Part shown: piece after piece, positions 13,985 through 15,790 of the stretch
Layout of the letters: each line of letters begins with the position of its first letter
Numbering within the stretch: the first letter of the stretch is position 1
Assembly: GCA_900549005.1 (NCBI GenBank)
Contig: URMT01000033.1
Coordinates: forward strand, 1-15,790
DNA: 15,790 nucleotides
Source of the DNA: an uncultured Eubacteriales bacterium
GTDB taxonomy: Bacteria; Bacillota; Clostridia; Christensenellales; Borkfalkiaceae
Direction of reading: 5' to 3'
The notes under the pieces: generated by a model
The model's database searches: none
Told to the model about the DNA's origin: nothing
What the model saw: the letters and a program-made list of their open reading frames with translations, nothing else
Program-made: the position numbers and the translations under genes

Positions 13985-14163
13985 TATAATGCCGAAGGGC
14001 GGTAGCCCGAATTTAGTTCGGGCGACGAGGCTTGAATTTCTCCAAACAGTGAACACTCACTGTTTGGCAAGCCGAGATGAGTGAGCGCAAAATGGAAAGC
14101 GCGAACGGTGCCCGAAAACGGTGTATTCCTTGCACCGTTCGAGAAAGCCGCCCTACGACAAAA
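13985..14163 (+). other. Multibranch structured core 1 (possible non-coding RNA or structured DNA)
   Basis: TATAAT (13985-13990) is followed by an enclosing pairing AGGGCGG (13996-14002) with CCGCCCT (14148-14154). Inside are GCCCGAA-TTTAG-TTCGGGC (14005-14023); a two-part stem GGCTTG (14029-14034) with CAAGCC (14068-14073) topped by an 11-bp perfect hairpin (14042-14052 with 14057-14067, loop ACAC); and CGAACGGTGC (14102-14111) with GCACCGTTCG (14132-14141), whose loop holds CCG-AAAA-CGG. The pairings nest without conflict, which is the layout of a folded RNA. No -35 of quality was found and no gene is credible inside. Confidence 0.55.
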
Positions 14164-14171
14164 TAATAAAA

Positions 14172-14211
14172 TCACGAAATTTGTTTTGCCGCAGGCAAAA
14201 GAAATTTGTGA
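14172..14211. repeat. Family C palindrome P2
   Basis: TCACG to GTGA with arms AAATTT and TTTTGCC pairing with GGCAAAA and AAATTT around a GCA centre, with G mismatches between arm segments. The arms differ from P1 but the ends and symmetry are the same. Confidence 0.7.
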
Positions 14212-14223
14212 ACAAAAACAATT

Positions 14224-14357
14224 ATGTGCGCAAGGCGAATTTAGTTCGCCGATAAGCGCGACAGCATTTGCAGCGTAAGCTGGCTCACCGGAAGTGAATG
14301 GCGGCATTTCTATAATAGTGGGCACCTAAAAATGCCGCCAGAGAAACTTGGTTTCTG
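14224..14357 (+). repeat. Structured repeat core 2, homologous to 3951-4133
   Basis: In order: GTGCGCAAGG, the hairpin GGCGAA-TTTAG-TTCGCC (14234-14250), CAGC-GTAA-GCTG (14271-14282), GGAAGTGAAT (14290-14299), an 11-bp stem (14299-14309 with 14330-14340), and GAGAAACTTGGTTTCTG (14341-14357). The fixed strings and order match the core at 3951-4133, whereas the 11-bp stem has unrelated sequence but the same length and position. The enclosing CCTTGCGCA partner seen in that other copy is missing here. Confidence 0.7.
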
Positions 14358-14361
14358 AACC

Positions 14362-14403
14362 TCACGGAATTTTTCGGGCGCGGCCCGCACGAAAAATTTG
14401 TGA
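14362..14403. repeat. Family C palindrome P3
   Basis: Identical to P1 over its whole length and part of the second copy of the 70-bp direct repeat (14358-14427). Confidence 0.8.
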
Positions 14404-14416
14404 ACAATTTAAAAGG

Positions 14417-14482
14417 TATAATGCCGAGAAAGTACAAGGCTGAATTTAGTTCAGCCGTTAAGTACTTTCACGACCTTATAAT
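14417..14482 (+). other. Structured core 3 (short form)
   Basis: TATAAT (14417-14422) and GCCGA, as in core 1, then GAAAGTAC (14428-14435) pairing with GTACTTTC (14462-14469) around the hairpin GGCTGAA-TTTAG-TTCAGCC (14438-14456), then ACGACC and a second TATAAT (14477-14482) close to msmX. It is a reduced version of core 1 between the same flanks. The second TATAAT may contribute to an msmX promoter, though the -35 is poor. Confidence 0.55.
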
Positions 14483-14488
14483 AAAACC

Positions 14489-14526
14489 TCACGGCAAAGA
14501 TTTTGCGCAGCAAAAGATTTGCGTGA
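14489..14526. repeat. Family C palindrome P4 directly upstream of msmX
   Basis: TCACGG to GCGTGA with TTTTGC-GCA-GCAAAA at the centre. It ends 12 bases before the AGGGGA ribosome site of msmX, the same relation as the palindrome before kdgK. Confidence 0.7.
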
Positions 14527-14552
14527 ATACATTTTTTTAGGGGAAAATAGTA

Positions 14553-15671
14553 ATGTCACATCTCATCTTAAAAGACGTAAACAAAGTCTATCCTAACGGC
14601 TTCCACGCCGTGCACGACTTTAACCTCGAAATCAACGACGGCGAATTTATCTGCCTGGTTGGTTCCTCCGGTTGCGGCAAGTCTACCACGCTCAGAATGA
14701 TTGCCGGCCTTGAAGAAATTTCTTCGGGCGAATTCTACATAGACGGCAAGCTCGCAAACCAGATGTCGTCCAAGGAGAGGGGAATAGCGATGGTATTCCA
14801 GTCCTATGCGCTCTACCCTCACCTAACCGTGTACGAAAACCTCGCCTTCGGCCTTATGCTCGAAGGCATCGACGCCGACATAATCGAAGAGAAGGTTCAG
14901 GCAACCGCCAAGATACTCGGCCTTACCGACTATCTCGAAAGGTTCCCCCGTCAGCTCTCCGGCGGTCAGCAGCAGCGTGTTGCGGTAGGCCGCGCGCTCA
15001 TAAGAAAGGTTAATATCTTCCTTATGGACGAGCCTTTGTCCAACCTCGACGCAAAGCAGCGCGTTACTATGCGTTCGGAAATCAAGCAGATACACCGCGG
15101 CATAGGCGCGACCACCATCTATGTAACCCACGACCAGACGGAAGCAATGACGATGTCCGACAGGATAGTGGTTATGAAGCTGGGCGTAATTCAGCAGGTG
15201 GGCACCCCGTTCGAGCTCTATTTCTATCCCCGCAACCTCTTCGTGGCGGGCTTCATCGGCGAGCCTCCTATGAACTTTTTGAGCGGCGCGGTAGAGGGCG
15301 GCAAACTTACGTTTGAAGGGGATGAGAATCATTCCATAGATATATCGCCCATAGTCAAAGACGTTTCCTCGGTAGAGGGAAAAGAGGTAGTGTTCGCGTT
15401 CAGACCCGAGGGCGTAAAGCTCGTCAAAGATGGCGAAAAGGCGCCCGAAGACAGCTACGTGTTCACATCCTCGGTAGAACTTACCGAACTTCTTGGCGAC
15501 GTAACCAACGTGTATGCCACGGTAGACGGCAAAAACGTAATTTTGAAAGTAAATCCTCACGATACTCCCGCAAGGGGCTCCGTGTGCACGTTCGCCGTGC
15601 CCTACAAGGCGGCGTATCTGTACGATAAAGAGACGGAGCTGGCGGTTGAGACGGATATAGTCCGCCACTGA
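14553..15671 (+). CDS. msmX: Carbohydrate ABC transporter ATP-binding protein (MsmX/UgpC/MalK type)
   Basis: Cytoplasmic ATPase subunit (372 residues) that powers CUT1-type sugar and oligosaccharide importers; MsmX-like ATPases often serve several permease pairs. Motifs: Walker A GSSGCGKST (37-45), Q-loop Q83 in MVFQSYALYPH, signature LSGGQ (135-139), Walker B IFLMDE (155-160, catalytic E160), D-loop SNLD, H-loop H193 in VTHDQTEAMT. Residues from about 235 to the end form the OB/TOBE regulatory domain typical of the MalK group. Length fits the family. The ATG has AGGGGA about 8 bases upstream. No permease or binding protein gene lies in the window, which fits a shared ATPase. It is placed after the uronate genes, so import of pectin-derived oligosaccharides is likely but inferred. 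Confidence 0.9.
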   Translation: MSHLILKDVNKVYPNGFHAVHDFNLEINDGEFICLVGSSGCGKSTTLRMIAGLEEISSGEFYIDGKLANQMSSKERGIAMVFQSYALYPHLTVYENLAFGLMLEGIDADIIEEKVQATAKILGLTDYLERFPRQLSGGQQQRVAVGRALIRKVNIFLMDEPLSNLDAKQRVTMRSEIKQIHRGIGATTIYVTHDQTEAMTMSDRIVVMKLGVIQQVGTPFELYFYPRNLFVAGFIGEPPMNFLSGAVEGGKLTFEGDENHSIDISPIVKDVSSVEGKEVVFAFRPEGVKLVKDGEKAPEDSYVFTSSVELTELLGDVTNVYATVDGKNVILKVNPHDTPARGSVCTFAVPYKAAYLYDKETELAVETDIVRH

Positions 15672-15679
15672 AAAAGGGG

Positions 15680-15790
15680 TTCACGAATTTTTCGCCCTGG
15701 CCGAGTGCGAAAAAATTCCGTGAGATTGAGAAACTAAGGTCTCGCGCGGCGTGCGGTGAAGTAGCCGCCGCGCTCGGTCACCGCTCGGGC
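15680..15790 (-). repeat. Inverted C palindrome plus core, cut by window end
   Basis: On the minus strand this reads as the same module seen at 4073-4180: an 8-bp stem (15766-15773 with 15744-15751), then GAGACCTTAGTTTCTC (15728-15743), then a TCACGG...CGTGAA palindrome (15680-15724). It starts 8 bases after the msmX stop, in opposite orientation to the array upstream of that gene, so msmX is bracketed by the repeats. The window ends inside it. Confidence 0.65.

Noticed and set aside
14081..14278. 65-codon frame inside the pre-msmX array
   Set aside because: It crosses a core, palindrome P2 and the start of core 2; no ribosome site and no conserved protein features.
13930..14526. Integron attC sites
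   Set aside because: The palindromes lack the RYYYAAC and GTTRRRY core sites, and no cassette ORFs or integrase are present.
13926..14530. CRISPR array
   Set aside because: Repeats are spaced unevenly (about 127 to 242 bases), are palindromes with varying arms, and are separated by structured rather than unique 30-40 base spacers; no cas genes.

Overview
The window looks like chromosomal DNA from an anaerobic, gut-type Bacillota (Clostridia) bacterium. The grounds are strong AGGAGG-type ribosome sites, sigma-A-like promoters, GC-rich intrinsic terminators and gene content: MATE exporters, a tandem-HTH XRE regulator, a cupin-AraC regulator and an MsmX-type sugar ATPase. G+C appears to be in the low-to-mid 50s by eye. 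The lineage cannot be fixed without a search. No phage, IS transposase, tRNA, rRNA or CRISPR array was seen.

Layout. Positions 1-3.65 kb hold a MATE exporter with an attenuator-like leader, a convergent tandem-XRE regulator, a 64-residue unknown protein, and a two-gene unit of a P-loop kinase-like protein and a GNAT acetyltransferase. Positions 3.65-4.19 kb are gene-free and made of repeats. Positions 4.19-6.74 kb hold an AraC-type regulator divergent from a second MATE-type transporter. Positions 6.8-7.7 kb hold a NodB-fold deacetylase-like protein under its own promoter.

Positions 7.9-13.7 kb are a uronate (pectin or similar polyuronide) catabolic locus: kduD, a KDPG aldolase fused to a VOC-like domain, kdgK, a metal-dependent TIM-barrel isomerase/epimerase, and kduI. 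Together KduI, KduD, KdgK and KdgA give the whole route from 5-keto-4-deoxyuronate through 2,5-diketo-3-deoxygluconate, KDG and KDPG to pyruvate plus glyceraldehyde-3-phosphate. An MsmX/UgpC-type ATPase follows at 14.55 kb and would energise a sugar importer whose permeases and binding protein are not in the window. No polysaccharide lyase or hydrolase is present either.

The least explained part is the intergenic DNA. Three interspersed repeat families recur. Family A has terminal inverted repeats TGTCATTTCG/CGAAATGACA and a central inverted pair. Family B begins TATATRCGTCGCATWAC and ends CCAAGGGTTGATG. Family C is a set of roughly 40-bp palindromes bounded by TCACG and GTGA. Between the C palindromes lie core segments of nested hairpins whose stems change in compensatory fashion while loops and flanks stay fixed. 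The 13.93-14.53 kb gap before msmX alternates four palindromes with three such cores. This modular, structure-conserving array is the best candidate here for something undescribed. The reading is by eye only, without folding or database searches.
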